Notes: a model not told the origin generated them from the sequence alone. Shown: positions 35,128 to 42,856, counted from the stretch's first letter. The stretch is DNA of 64,000 nt from PALSA-505 sp036501145 (GCA_036501145.1 DASYAV010000127.1:98118-162117), one strand, 5' to 3'. Numbers and translations: made by a program.

Positions 35128-36117
35128 TCAGCCTCCCTTGACATCACTGCCTGCGTCACTGCCTGGCTGCGTCACTGCCTGGCCTGTGTCACTGCCTGCC
35201 TGGTGCACCGCTACCCCGGCCACCACCAGGGCGATGCCGGCCAGATCAGCCGGGGTCGGCACCTGGCGCAGCACGACCGCGCCGATGACCGTGGCGAACA
35301 CCGGCAGCAGCGCCAGCATCAGCGCGAAACTGGCCCGGGGCAGCCGGGCCATGGCCAGCTGGTCGGTGACATACGGGATCACCGAGGAGCTGACCCCGAC
35401 GGCCACGCCCGCCGCCAGCAGCAACGGCCGGGAGAAGGCGGCCGCGGCGCCGCCGAGCCCGACCGGGCTCACCACCATGGCCGCGATCAGCATCGACGCG
35501 CCCAGCCGGTCGATCCCGCTCAGCCCGCCCCGCTTCCCGGCATTTGCGATCTTGTGGCCGAGGATCACGTACAGCATGAACAGCGCACAGTTGGCGAACG
35601 CGAAGACGAACCCGAGTGGGTGGCCGGTGATCCTGATCTCGGTGATCACCGCGACGCCGGCCGTGGTCATGCCGAGCGCGGCGGCGTTCCGCCAGGTGCG
35701 CGCGCCGGCCGCGGCCAGCAGCACGGTGCCGAGGAACTCGATCGCCCCCACGGTGGACAGCGGCAGCCGGTCCACCGCCAGGTAGAACATCGAGTTCATC
35801 ACGGCGAGCACCGCGCCCAGCGCGACCAGCACGGCCAGCGCGCGCCGGTCCACCCGGGCCAGCGCGGCGAGCACCCGCCAGGGCCGCCGCCAGGCGGCGA
35901 ACACCACGGCCGCCGTGACGATGCGCAGCCAGGCCACGCCGAGCACACTCACCCTGCTGAACAGCAGCACCGCGAACGACGGCCCGAGGTAGTGGAACAC
36001 CGCGCTGACCGCGAAGAACGCCTGCGGCGGCAGCCGCTCGCCGAGCCTGGCCAGCCCGCCCGGCCGGCCGCCGTCACCGGGCTGGCGGGCCCGGCCGGTG
36101 TCCCTGAGGCGAAGCAC
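35128..36117 (-). CDS. EamA/RhtA-type exporter (drug/metabolite transporter family)
   Basis: 329 residues with ten predicted membrane helices and the two EamA repeats. The motifs resemble RhtA threonine/homoserine exporters: FFAVSAVFHYLGPSFAVLLF, WLRIVTAAVVFA, LPLSTVGAIEFLGTVLLAA, ALLPVFATVIGAVVLRQVPT. The C-terminal tail (GSDTGQAVTQPGSDAGSD) is encoded by short direct repeats. A divergent AsnC/Lrp gene starts 58 bp away, the classic layout for an amino-acid exporter and its regulator. Confidence 0.88.
   Translation of the reverse strand: MLRLRDTGRARQPGDGGRPGGLARLGERLPPQAFFAVSAVFHYLGPSFAVLLFSRVSVLGVAWLRIVTAAVVFAAWRRPWRVLAALARVDRRALAVLVALGAVLAVMNSMFYLAVDRLPLSTVGAIEFLGTVLLAAAGARTWRNAAALGMTTAGVAVITEIRITGHPLGFVFAFANCALFMLYVILGHKIANAGKRGGLSGIDRLGASMLIAAMVVSPVGLGGAAAAFSRPLLLAAGVAVGVSSSVIPYVTDQLAMARLPRASFALMLALLPVFATVIGAVVLRQVPTPADLAGIALVVAGVAVHQAGSDTGQAVTQPGSDAGSDVKGG
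35144..35198. repeat. Short direct repeats encoding the exporter tail
   Basis: TCACTGCCTG occurs four times, at about 35146, 35157, 35172 and 35190, with flanking GCG/GGC. It encodes the Asp/Gly/Gln-rich C-terminal tail of the EamA protein just before its stop codon. It looks like slippage-driven expansion at the gene end. Confidence 0.6.
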
Positions 36118-36174
36118 CGGAGTAGCTTATGAAGGGCCGACCGGCGTGAGAATGGCTAAACGACGGAGCTTCGC

Positions 36175-36657
36175 GTGAATGTCCCGGCTGAACGAAGGTA
36201 CCGGTCATCGCAGACTTTCGAACCACTGGACGCGGTGGACCGCGCCCTGCTCGCCGAACTGCAGGACGACACCCGGATGCGGGTGGCCGAGCTGGCCCGC
36301 CGGGTCGGGCTGTCCCCGCCGGCCGTCGCCGACCGGCTGCGCCGGCTGACCGGCAGCGGCGCGCTGTGCTGCCGGGCCGAGGTGGACCCGCGGGCGCTCG
36401 GCTACACGGTCTGCGCCATCGTCCGGGTCAGCCCGTGGAACCGGGACCTGCGCGCGATCCCAGAGGTGGCGCGGCGGACCCCCGAGGTCACCGAGTGCTA
36501 CCGGATCACCGGCGAGGACTGCTACTTCATGAAGCTGCACCTGCGCTCGATCGACGACCTGGAGCCGATCCTGGACACGTTCACCCCGCTCGGGCGCACC
36601 ACCACGTCGATCGTGCACTCCGCCCCCGTGCCACCCCGGGCGCTGCCGCTGGCCTAG
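36175..36657 (+). CDS. Lrp/AsnC family transcriptional regulator
   Basis: 160 residues from GTG 36175. N-terminal winged HTH: LDAVDRALLAELQDDTRMRV, LARRVGLSPPAVADRLRRL (about 19-60), then a RAM/AsnC effector domain ending DDLEPILDTFTPLGRTTTSI. It is divergent from the EamA exporter by 58 bp, so it probably activates export in response to an amino acid. The following PPOX gene is 39 bp downstream. Confidence 0.92.
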   Translation: MNVPAERRYRSSQTFEPLDAVDRALLAELQDDTRMRVAELARRVGLSPPAVADRLRRLTGSGALCCRAEVDPRALGYTVCAIVRVSPWNRDLRAIPEVARRTPEVTECYRITGEDCYFMKLHLRSIDDLEPILDTFTPLGRTTTSIVHSAPVPPRALPLA

Positions 36658-36696
36658 GCTGTGCCGCGGACCCACCGGTGACGAGGGAGTTATCTG

Positions 36697-37104
36697 ATGG
36701 CGCTCGACGAGGACACCGTCCGGCTGGCCAAGGGCAAGAACCTGGCCAGCGTGGTCACCCTGATGCCCGGCGGCCAGCCGCAGGCCCTGCTCACCTGGAT
36801 CGACACCGACGGTGACAACCTGCTGGTGAACACGGAGCCGCAGCGGCAGCGGGCCAGGAACGTGGCCAGGGACCCGCGGATCACCGTGCTCATCCACGCC
36901 GCGGACAACGCCTACGACTGGTCCGAGGTCCGCGGGCACGTCACCGAGACGATCACCGGCGACGAGGCGCGGCGGCACATCGACGAGCTGTCCCGCAAGT
37001 ACACCGGCGCGGACTACGCACCACCGGTCGGGCCGCACGGCCGGGTCATCCTCAAGATCGCGCCGGACAAGGTGAACACCCCGGCGCTGCTCGGCCGGCG
37101 GTAG
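36697..37104 (+). CDS. PPOX-class F420-dependent oxidoreductase
   Basis: 135 residues from ATG 36697 with GAGGGAG upstream. Split-barrel flavin/F420-binding fold: NLASVVTLMPGGQPQALLTW, VNTEPQRQRARNVARDPRIT (typical TExxRxRAxNxxRDPR cofactor segment), then VRGHVTETITGDEARRHID and KYTG. It is a close match in length to small actinobacterial F420 enzymes. The substrate is unknown. It may share a transcript with the AsnC gene. Confidence 0.87.
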   Translation: MALDEDTVRLAKGKNLASVVTLMPGGQPQALLTWIDTDGDNLLVNTEPQRQRARNVARDPRITVLIHAADNAYDWSEVRGHVTETITGDEARRHIDELSRKYTGADYAPPVGPHGRVILKIAPDKVNTPALLGRR

Positions 37105-37132
37105 GCCCGGGCCGGACACGCCGGCGCCGCCA

Positions 37133-37167
37133 GCGGAGATCCGCGGCGGGACGGCGGGGATCTCCGC
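37133..37167 (+). terminator. Inverted repeat after PPOX gene, possible terminator
   Basis: GCGGAGATC (37133-37141) and GATCTCCGC (37159-37167) are a perfect 9-bp inverted repeat with a 17-base GC-rich loop, 29 bp beyond the stop. Two more GGAGATC copies follow (about 37177 and 37190), making a cluster of GGAGATC/GATCTCC words. Confidence 0.45.
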
Positions 37168-37213
37168 CGGAACGCGGGGAGATCCACCTGGAGATCTACG
37201 GTCTAGGTTAGTA

Positions 37214-37234
37214 AATCGCCGAGAGTAGGCGATT
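37214..37234. promoter_or_regulatory. Palindrome AATCGCC-N7-GGCGATT before small membrane protein gene
   Basis: A perfect 7-bp-arm palindrome 32 bp upstream of the GTG at 37266, in an A/T-richer stretch that also holds promoter-like GATAACT and TATTGT words. It is a candidate operator at the promoter of the His/Pro-rich membrane protein gene. Confidence 0.35.
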
Positions 37235-37265
37235 CGGGGAAAGATAACTCTGTATTGTCCTGTTC

Positions 37266-37835
37266 GTGACTACTCCCCGTCGCCACGCGCGATCCCGGCC
37301 CGCGGTCGTCCGCGCGGCGGTTTACGCCTGGCTCGAGGAGATCAAGTTCCGGACCGGAATGACGGTGCTGGTCGCCCTGGCCGGGATCGCCGGCGGCGCC
37401 ATCGCCGCCGGTGTCCTGCTGGCCGCCGCCGGCGGCGGCCGTCCGGTCGCCGGGCCCAGGTCACTCGAGCAGCGCGCGGCGGTGGGCACCCCGGTGGCCA
37501 CCGCGACCCCGTCCGCCACGCCGATGCGGCGCGTCCCGAAGGCTCAGCCCACCCGCAAGCCGGGCCACCGGGCGGACGGCACCGGGTCCGCCGCCGACCA
37601 GGAAGCGGCGCAGCCGGCGCCCGCCGCGCCGCCGCCCTCGCCGCATCCCCAGGGCCGCGGCCACCAGCCCCATCCCGGCTGGCCGCACCCCGGCTGGCCA
37701 CACTCGCACGGATGGCCACACTCGCACGGATGGCCACACGGCGGATCCTGGCCGCATGGCGGATCGTCCCCGCGCGGCCGGCCGGGCCGGGGCCACGGGC
37801 ACGGCTGGCCGCACGGCCGGGGCCACTGGCGCTGA
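37266..37835 (+). CDS. Membrane-anchored Pro/His/Trp-rich protein
   Basis: 189 residues. A basic cytoplasmic N-terminus, one membrane helix at about 32-58 (TGMTVLVALAGIAGGAIAAG), then a Pro/Ala/Thr linker and a C-terminal low-complexity domain with repeated GWPHPGWPHSHGWPHSHGWPH units and GGSWPHGGS, ending Gly/His/Arg-rich. The His-rich outer domain might bind metal ions or cell wall; this is inference. No known domain. The coding frame is supported by GC3 and repeat periodicity. Confidence 0.65.
   Translation: MTTPRRHARSRPAVVRAAVYAWLEEIKFRTGMTVLVALAGIAGGAIAAGVLLAAAGGGRPVAGPRSLEQRAAVGTPVATATPSATPMRRVPKAQPTRKPGHRADGTGSAADQEAAQPAPAAPPPSPHPQGRGHQPHPGWPHPGWPHSHGWPHSHGWPHGGSWPHGGSSPRGRPGRGHGHGWPHGRGHWR
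37673..37760 (+). repeat. In-frame GWPH-encoding tandem repeats
   Basis: 18-base units containing TCGCACGGATGGCCACAC are tandem at about 37706-37741, flanked by diverged units (CCCGGCTGGCCGCAC, GGATCCTGGCCGCATGGC). All keep frame and encode GWPHSH-like hexapeptides in the C-terminal domain. Confidence 0.7.
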
Positions 37836-37880
37836 CGTCTCTGGCCAGGCTGTACGCTCAGCCGGACGAGGAGGCGCCGG

Positions 37881-38963
37881 ATGCAGGATCAGGGCGTGGA
37901 CGTCCAGCAGGCGGCCGTTGAAGCCGGGCCGCACGGGCGGGGAGTCGTCGTCGGCATCGACAACGGCGGCACCACCAACAACGCCACGGTGCTGGACAGC
38001 GACGGCCGGTTCCTGGTGGACCGCATGCTGGAGAACCGGAGCCTGGTCCAGGAAGGCCCGGACCGCGCGATCGTGGCGCTCCGCGAGTCGTTCATCCAGG
38101 TCCTCGAGGTCACCGGGACGCCGCGCGAGTTGGTGCTGGCGGTCGGTCTTGACACGCCAGGCCCGGCCAGCGCGGACGGCGTCATCTCGGCCCGCGGCGC
38201 GGTCAACTTCCTGCACCCCGCCTGGCGGGGATTCGACATCCGCGGCGCGCTGCAGGCCGAACTGGGCCTGCCGGTGGTGTACAACAACGACGGCAACGCC
38301 GCCGCCCTGTACGCGCACCACATGCGGCTCGGCTCCGCCGCGGTCACCAGTTCGTCGGTGTCGCTGATCGTCGGCACCGGGCTGGGCGGCGGGGTCATCG
38401 AGCTGGGCCAGGTGGTCCGCGGCGCGACCGGCATGGCCGGGGAACTCGGCCACATCAGGATTCCGCTCGACGGGCTGCTCGCTCCCGGGCAGCCGGTGCC
38501 GGTGTGCAACTGCGGGCTGCTCGGCGACGGGGAGAGCATCGCCTCGCTCACCGGGATCGTGAAGAACCTGCTGCCCTACTGGCTGACCAGATTCCCCGGC
38601 CACCCGCTGGCCAGCGAGCCGGTGGCCAGGGCGGCCAAGCTGGTCCGCGGCTACGGCGAGACCGGTGACCCGATGGCACGGGAGATCTTCCGGCAGCAGG
38701 CGATGGCGCTCGGCCGGGTGATGTCGATCGCGGCGAACTTCACCGACCCGCACGTGTACTTTCTCGGCGGCGGCGTGGTGGAGGCCGCCCCGGATTTCCG
38801 CGATTGGTTCCTCGGCCAGCTGCGCGAGCACACCGACCTGCGCGAGGAGCAGCAGCGGGACGAGTGCTTCGCGCTGGTGTCGGACCTGGACATGGCCGGC
38901 GCGCGCGGCGCGGCGATCGCCGCCCGCGAGGCGCTCGGCCTGTGGGACACCGCCACCCGGTGA
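37881..38963 (+). CDS. ROK family sugar kinase/regulator-like protein
   Basis: 360 residues. ATP-binding start VVVGIDNGGTTNNATVLD (about 22-39), GLDTPGPASADG, NDGNAAALYAHH, LIVGTGLGGGVI, and the ROK signature GATGMAGELGHIRIPLDG. The zinc motif is CNCGLLGDGE, keeping CxCG but with Asp in place of the third Cys of CxCGxxGCxE. It probably phosphorylates a hexose or is a non-canonical member. Its stop overlaps the first mini-ORF of the repeat array, which leads to gluconokinase. Confidence 0.85.
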   Translation: MQDQGVDVQQAAVEAGPHGRGVVVGIDNGGTTNNATVLDSDGRFLVDRMLENRSLVQEGPDRAIVALRESFIQVLEVTGTPRELVLAVGLDTPGPASADGVISARGAVNFLHPAWRGFDIRGALQAELGLPVVYNNDGNAAALYAHHMRLGSAAVTSSSVSLIVGTGLGGGVIELGQVVRGATGMAGELGHIRIPLDGLLAPGQPVPVCNCGLLGDGESIASLTGIVKNLLPYWLTRFPGHPLASEPVARAAKLVRGYGETGDPMAREIFRQQAMALGRVMSIAANFTDPHVYFLGGGVVEAAPDFRDWFLGQLREHTDLREEQQRDECFALVSDLDMAGARGAAIAAREALGLWDTATR

Positions 38964-38980
38964 TCGCTGGGGCACCGTGA
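38960..38980 (+). CDS. Coupled mini-ORF 1 (VIAGAP)
   Basis: GTG 38960 overlaps the ROK stop TGA (38961-38963) as GTGA. Six codons encode VIAGAP, then TGA at 38978-38980 overlaps the next GTG. Whether it is translated is unknown; the arrangement is that of reinitiation-type coupling. Confidence 0.35.
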   Translation: MIAGAP

Positions 38981-39105
38981 TTGCTGGGGGCACTGTGATT
39001 GCTGGGGGCACCGTGATTGCTGGGGGCACCGTGATTGCTGGGGGCACCGTGATTGCTGGGGGCACCGTGATTGCTGGGGGCACTGTGAATGCTGGAGCAC
39101 CGTGA
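38977..39105 (+). CDS. Coupled mini-ORF 2, six VIAGGT repeats
   Basis: GTG 38977 overlaps the stop of mini-ORF 1. The frame encodes six copies of VIAGGT followed by VNAGAP (42 residues) and ends in TGA 39103-39105, which overlaps the GTG of gntK (39102) as GTGA. Every unit brings its own GTG, but there is no obvious Shine-Dalgarno apart from GGGGGC. The peptide is probably irrelevant; the frame may pass ribosomes from ROK to gntK. Confidence 0.4.
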   Translation: MIAGGTVIAGGTVIAGGTVIAGGTVIAGGTVIAGGTVNAGAP

Positions 39106-39668
39106 TTGCTGAGGCCGCCTTGATCGTCGTCGTGGCCGGCGTGGCCGGCAGCGGCAAGACCACGGTCGGCGCCGCGCTGGCCGAGCGGCTGCACGCGGAG
39201 TTCGCCGACGCGGACACCTTCCACCCGGCGGCCAACGTGGCCAAGATGCGCGCCGGGCAGCCGCTCACCGACGCCGACCGCGAGCCCTGGCTGCGCGCGA
39301 TCGGGGACTGGATGGACGAGCGGATCGCAGCCGGGCAGCGGGCGGTCATCACCTGTTCCGCGCTGCGCCGCGGTTACCGGGACCGGCTGCTGCTTGGCCG
39401 CCCGGCCGCCCGCATGGTGTTCCTGGCGCTGCGCCCGCAGGCCGCCGCGGCCCGGCTGGCCGGCCGGCCGGGCCACTTCTTCCCCGGGCGGCTGCTGGAC
39501 AGCCAGTTCGCCATGCTGGAACCGCCGGATCCGGCCGAGCGGGTGCTGGTCGTGGACGCCGATCAGCCCCTGGACGTGCTGGTCGCCAGCATCGCCGCCG
39601 GGCTGCGGCAGCCCGGCGGGCGTAACGTGACGGGGGACACCCGACCTGCCCGGCCGGAGGCGCCGTGA
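39102..39668 (+). CDS. gntK: Gluconokinase
   Basis: 188 residues from GTG 39102. Phosphorylates gluconate to 6-phosphogluconate, the substrate of Gnd encoded at 20.7 kb. P-loop VVAGVAGSGKTTVGAALAER (about 10-29), DADTFHPAANVAKMRAGQPL, WLRAIGDWMDERIAAGQRAV, CSALRRGYRDRLL, and RPGHFFPGRLLDSQFAMLEP, all GntK hallmarks. The start codon lies in the last unit of the 18-bp array and overlaps a mini-ORF stop. Its own stop overlaps the Smr gene start (GTGA). Confidence 0.93.
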   Translation: MIAEAALIVVVAGVAGSGKTTVGAALAERLHAEFADADTFHPAANVAKMRAGQPLTDADREPWLRAIGDWMDERIAAGQRAVITCSALRRGYRDRLLLGRPAARMVFLALRPQAAAARLAGRPGHFFPGRLLDSQFAMLEPPDPAERVLVVDADQPLDVLVASIAAGLRQPGGRNVTGDTRPARPEAP

Positions 39669-39916
39669 AGCTCAAGCTCGACCTGCACGACATCTACAAC
39701 CGCGGCGGCGATATCGACCGGGCGCTGCGCGGCATCATCGACGATGCGGTGCGGAAGAAGGCGCCGCTGGTGGAGATCATCCCCGGCAAGGGCTCGGGCC
39801 AGCTGAAGAAGCGGGTGCTGCGCTTCCTCGACCAGAAGGAGATCAAGGCGCTCTACCACCGGGTGGAGAAGGACTCCAAGAACTTCGGCCGGGTCTTCGT
39901 CCACTTCCGCTGGTGA
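39665..39916 (+). CDS. Smr domain-containing protein
   Basis: 83 residues from GTG 39665, overlapping the gntK stop. A stand-alone small MutS-related domain: LDLHDIYNRGGDIDRALRGI at the start, the characteristic VEIIPGKGSGQLKKRVLRFL loop (usually IIHGKGSG; Pro replaces His here), and FGRVFVHFRW at the end. Smr domains nick nucleic acids; the function of such free-standing actinobacterial versions is not settled. Confidence 0.85.
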   Translation: MKLKLDLHDIYNRGGDIDRALRGIIDDAVRKKAPLVEIIPGKGSGQLKKRVLRFLDQKEIKALYHRVEKDSKNFGRVFVHFRW

Positions 39917-40002
39917 GCCACACCCCCGCCGGTTCGCTGTAAGAACTGTCGGGCATAATGCGAACGGGTGCGGGCAGGCGCCGGCAGCAGGCAGGAGCAC
40001 GT

Positions 40003-40824
40003 ATGGCGGAGATCGTCCCGCTCAGCCAGGCCGTCGCGGACCTCGTGCACGACGGCGAGAGCGTGGCGCTGGAGGGCTTCACCCACCTGATCCCGTTCGG
40101 CGCCGGCCATGAGATCATCCGGCAGGGCCGGCGAGGCCTGACGCTGATCCGGATGACCCCGGATCTGATCTACGACCAGATGATCGGCATGGGCTGCGCG
40201 AGGCGGCTGGAGTTCTCCTGGGGCGGCAACCCCGGCGTCGGGTCGCTGCACCGGTTCCGCGACGCGGTGGAACGCGGCTGGCCGGTCCCGCTGGAGATCG
40301 AGGAGCACAGCCACGCCGGGATGGCCAATCGCTACCAGGCCGGCGCGTCCGGCCTGCCGTTCGCCGTGCTGCGCGGCTACCAGGGCACGGACCTGCCCGC
40401 GGTCAACCCGGACATCAGGCCGATCGAGTGCCCGTTCACCGGCGAGCGGCTGACCGCGGTGCCCGCGGTCAACCCGGACGTGGCGATCGTGCACGCGCAG
40501 CGCGCCGACCACGCCGGCAACGTGCAGATGTGGGGCATCACCGGGATCCAGAAGGAGGCGGTGCTGGCGGCCCGCCGGTCGCTGGTCACCGTGGAGGAGA
40601 TCGTGCCCGAACTGGACAGCAGGCCGGGTGCGGTCGTGCTGCCGTCCTGGGTGATCAGCTACGTGTCCGCGGTGCCCGGCGGTTCCCGGCCGTCTTATGC
40701 GCTCGGTTATTACGAGCGTGACAACGACGCCTATGTACGGTGGGATGCTGTCAGCCGGGACCGGGACGAGTTCCTGGCCTGGATGCGACGCAACGTGCTC
40801 GATACCGCGGGGAGGCTGGCGTGA
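40003..40824 (+). CDS. CoA-transferase subunit A (3-oxoadipate/3-oxoacid type)
   Basis: 273 residues from ATG 40003 with AGGAG five bases upstream; the longer frame to 39958 is discarded. Class I CoA-transferase alpha chain: LVHDGESVALEGFTHLIPFG, HEIIRQGRRGLTLIRMTPDL, MIGMGCARRLEFSWGGNPG, DVAIVHAQRADHAGNVQMWG. In beta-ketoadipate clusters (PcaI) it works with a B subunit that bears the catalytic glutamate. Here the stop overlaps the thiolase start (GTGA) and no B gene exists in the window, so the enzyme is incomplete unless B is encoded elsewhere. Confidence 0.87.
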   Translation: MAEIVPLSQAVADLVHDGESVALEGFTHLIPFGAGHEIIRQGRRGLTLIRMTPDLIYDQMIGMGCARRLEFSWGGNPGVGSLHRFRDAVERGWPVPLEIEEHSHAGMANRYQAGASGLPFAVLRGYQGTDLPAVNPDIRPIECPFTGERLTAVPAVNPDVAIVHAQRADHAGNVQMWGITGIQKEAVLAARRSLVTVEEIVPELDSRPGAVVLPSWVISYVSAVPGGSRPSYALGYYERDNDAYVRWDAVSRDRDEFLAWMRRNVLDTAGRLA

Positions 40825-41996
40825 CCTTCATCGTGGAGACCGTGCGCACGCCGGTCGGCAGGCATGGCGGCGCGCTGGCCGGGGTGCGGCCGGACGACCT
40901 GGCCGCCGGCGTGCTGTCCGCCCTGCTGCGCCGGGTCCCGGCGGTGGACCCGGCACAGATCGACGACGTGTACTTCGGCGACGCCAACGGCGCGGGCGAG
41001 GACAACAGGAACGTGGCCCGGATGGTGGCGCTGCTGGCCGGGCTGCCGCCCACCGTCCCCGGCGCGACCATCAACCGGCTGTGCGGCTCCGGCCTGGAGG
41101 GCGCGATCGCCGCCGACCGCGCGGTGCTGGCCGGGGACGCGGACCTGGTCATCGCGGGTGGCGTGGAGTCGATGAGCCGCGCGCCCTGGGTGCTGCCCAA
41201 GCCGGACCGGGCGTTCCCGCGCGGCAACGAGACCGCCTACTCCAGCACGCTGGGCTGGCGCATGGTCAATCCGCGGATGCCCGGGGAGTGGACCGTCGCA
41301 CTCGGCGAGGGCGCCGAGATCCTGGCCGACAAGTACGCCATCTCCCGGGCGGCGCAGGACGCGTTCGCGGTGCGCAGCCACCAGCGGGCCGACCGGGCGT
41401 GGGCTGAAGGCAGGTTCGACGCCGAGGTCACCGCCGTGGCCGGAGCGGACGGCCTGGCCCGGGATGAGGGCATCAGGCCGGACAGCACGCTGGAGAAGCT
41501 GGCCAGGCTTAAGCCGGCCTTCCGGCCCGACGGCACCGTCACCGCCGGCAACGCCTCGCAGCTCAGCGACGGCGCCGCCGCGCTGCTGCTGGCCAGCGAG
41601 CGGGCCGCCGCGGCCGCCGGGCTCACCCCGCTGGCCCGGATCGCCGCCCGCGGGGTGAGCGCGGTCGAACCGCAGCTGTTCGGCATCGGCCCGGTGCAGG
41701 CGGCCCGCACCGCGCTGCGCCGGGCCGGCATCGGCTGGGGCGACCTGGCCGCGGTGGAGCTGAACGAGGCGTTCGCCGCGCAGTCGCTGGCCTGCCTGGC
41801 CGAATGGCCCGAGCTGGACCCGGACATCGTGAACGTCAACGGCGGGGCGATCGCGATCGGCCACCCGCTCGGCTGCTCCGGCGCCAGGATCCTCGGCACA
41901 CTCGCCCGTGAGCTGCGCCGCCGCGGCGGCGGCTGGGGCCTCGCGGCCATCTGCATCGGCGTCGGCCAGGGCCTGGCCGTGGTTCTGGAGGCATGA
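40821..41996 (+). CDS. Acetyl-CoA C-acyltransferase (3-oxoadipyl-CoA thiolase type)
   Basis: 391 residues from GTG 40821, coupled to the CoA-transferase. Thiolase: nucleophilic Cys in INRLCGSGLEGAIAAD (about 90), AGGVESMSRAPWVL, the loop GEGAEILADKYAISRAAQDA, NASQLSDGAAALLLASE, VELNEAFAAQSLACL, GGAIAIGHPLGCSGAR (His) and a C-terminal AICIGVGQGLAVVLE where the second catalytic Cys is conserved. It resembles PcaF, cleaving 3-oxoadipyl-CoA to succinyl-CoA and acetyl-CoA. The next gene encodes an IclR regulator. Confidence 0.91.
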   Translation: MTFIVETVRTPVGRHGGALAGVRPDDLAAGVLSALLRRVPAVDPAQIDDVYFGDANGAGEDNRNVARMVALLAGLPPTVPGATINRLCGSGLEGAIAADRAVLAGDADLVIAGGVESMSRAPWVLPKPDRAFPRGNETAYSSTLGWRMVNPRMPGEWTVALGEGAEILADKYAISRAAQDAFAVRSHQRADRAWAEGRFDAEVTAVAGADGLARDEGIRPDSTLEKLARLKPAFRPDGTVTAGNASQLSDGAAALLLASERAAAAAGLTPLARIAARGVSAVEPQLFGIGPVQAARTALRRAGIGWGDLAAVELNEAFAAQSLACLAEWPELDPDIVNVNGGAIAIGHPLGCSGARILGTLARELRRRGGGWGLAAICIGVGQGLAVVLEA

Positions 41997-42000
41997 GGCT

Positions 42001-42813
42001 GTGGCTGAACCGCTGGCCGAGCGCGGCCCCGAGTTCGTCCAGTCGATGGCGCGCGGGCTGGCCGTGATCAAGGCGTTCGACGAGAACCACCAGGAGCTGA
42101 CGCTGAGCGAGGTGGCCCGGGCCACCGGCCTGGCCCGGGCGGCGGCCCGGCGGTTCCTGCTCACCCTGGCCGAGCTGGGCTACGTGCGCACCGACGGCCG
42201 GATGTTCGCGCTGACCCCGCGGGTGCTCGAGCTGGGCTACGCATACCTGTCCAGCCTGTCGCTGCCGCAGATCGCCGAGCCGCACCTGGAACGGCTGGTC
42301 GCCGAGGTGCAGGAGTCGGCCTCGATCACCGTGCTGGACGGCACCGACATCGTCTACGTGGCCCGGGTGCCCACCTCCCGGATCATGCGGGTGACGATCA
42401 GCATCGGCACCCGGTTCCCGGCGTACGCGACGTCGATGGGCCGGGTGCTGCTGGCCGGTCTCGGTGAAGCCGAGCTCGACGCCAGGCTGGCGCGGATCAG
42501 CATGCCGCCGATCACCCCGCGCACGATCACCGACCCGGCGGCGCTGCGGGCCGAGCTCGGCCGGGTCCGTTCGCAGGGCTGGGCCCTGGTGGACCAGGAG
42601 CTCGAGGAGGGCCTGCGCTCGCTGGCCGCGCCGATCCTCGGCCGGTCCGGGCAGGTGGTGGCGGCGGCCAACATCGCCACGCACGCCGCGCGGACCAGCG
42701 CCGCGGAGGCCAAGCGCAGCCTGCTGCCGGTGCTGTTGCGCACCACCGAGCAGATCGGCGCCGACCTGCGGGCGGCCGGATCACCCGGCCCCGGGCTGAT
42801 GCGGTTGCACTGA
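42001..42813 (+). CDS. IclR family transcriptional regulator (PcaR-like)
   Basis: 270 residues from GTG 42001, 4 bp after the thiolase stop. N-terminal winged HTH: FVQSMARGLAVIKAFDENHQ and TLSEVARATGLARAAARRFL (about 15-65). The C-terminal effector domain includes SITVLDGTDIVYVARVPTSR, IGTRFPAYATSMGRVLLAG and LRSLAAPILGRSGQVVAAAN. The opening and context match regulators of protocatechuate/beta-ketoadipate genes, which respond to beta-ketoadipate in known members. It probably controls this operon. Confidence 0.9.
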   Translation: MAEPLAERGPEFVQSMARGLAVIKAFDENHQELTLSEVARATGLARAAARRFLLTLAELGYVRTDGRMFALTPRVLELGYAYLSSLSLPQIAEPHLERLVAEVQESASITVLDGTDIVYVARVPTSRIMRVTISIGTRFPAYATSMGRVLLAGLGEAELDARLARISMPPITPRTITDPAALRAELGRVRSQGWALVDQELEEGLRSLAAPILGRSGQVVAAANIATHAARTSAAEAKRSLLPVLLRTTEQIGADLRAAGSPGPGLMRLH

Positions 42814-42856
42814 CCCGCCCGTGGCCCGGCGGTGCCCGGGATGGCAGGCTGTTGCC

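Larger units (their letters stand above)
38960..39119 (+). repeat. Nine-unit 18-bp tandem repeat between ROK and gntK
   Basis: The unit GTGATTGCTGGGGGCACC is repeated from 38960 to the gntK start. Unit lengths are 17 (38960), then six of 18 (38977, 38995, 39013, 39031, 39049, 39067), 17 (39085), and a final diverged unit at 39102 that is the gntK start itself. The 17-base units create the pattern CCGTGA, i.e. stop codons overlapping the next GTG. Confidence 0.9.

Noticed and set aside
38960..39119. Possible CRISPR array
   Set aside because: Units are contiguous 17-18-mers with no unique spacers, and no cas gene is near; it is a simple tandem repeat derived from the gntK start.
37461..39476. 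Long minus-strand frame rich in AITVPP repeats
   Set aside because: It is antisense to the ROK, gntK and membrane-protein genes; the repeats are only the reverse of the 18-bp array.
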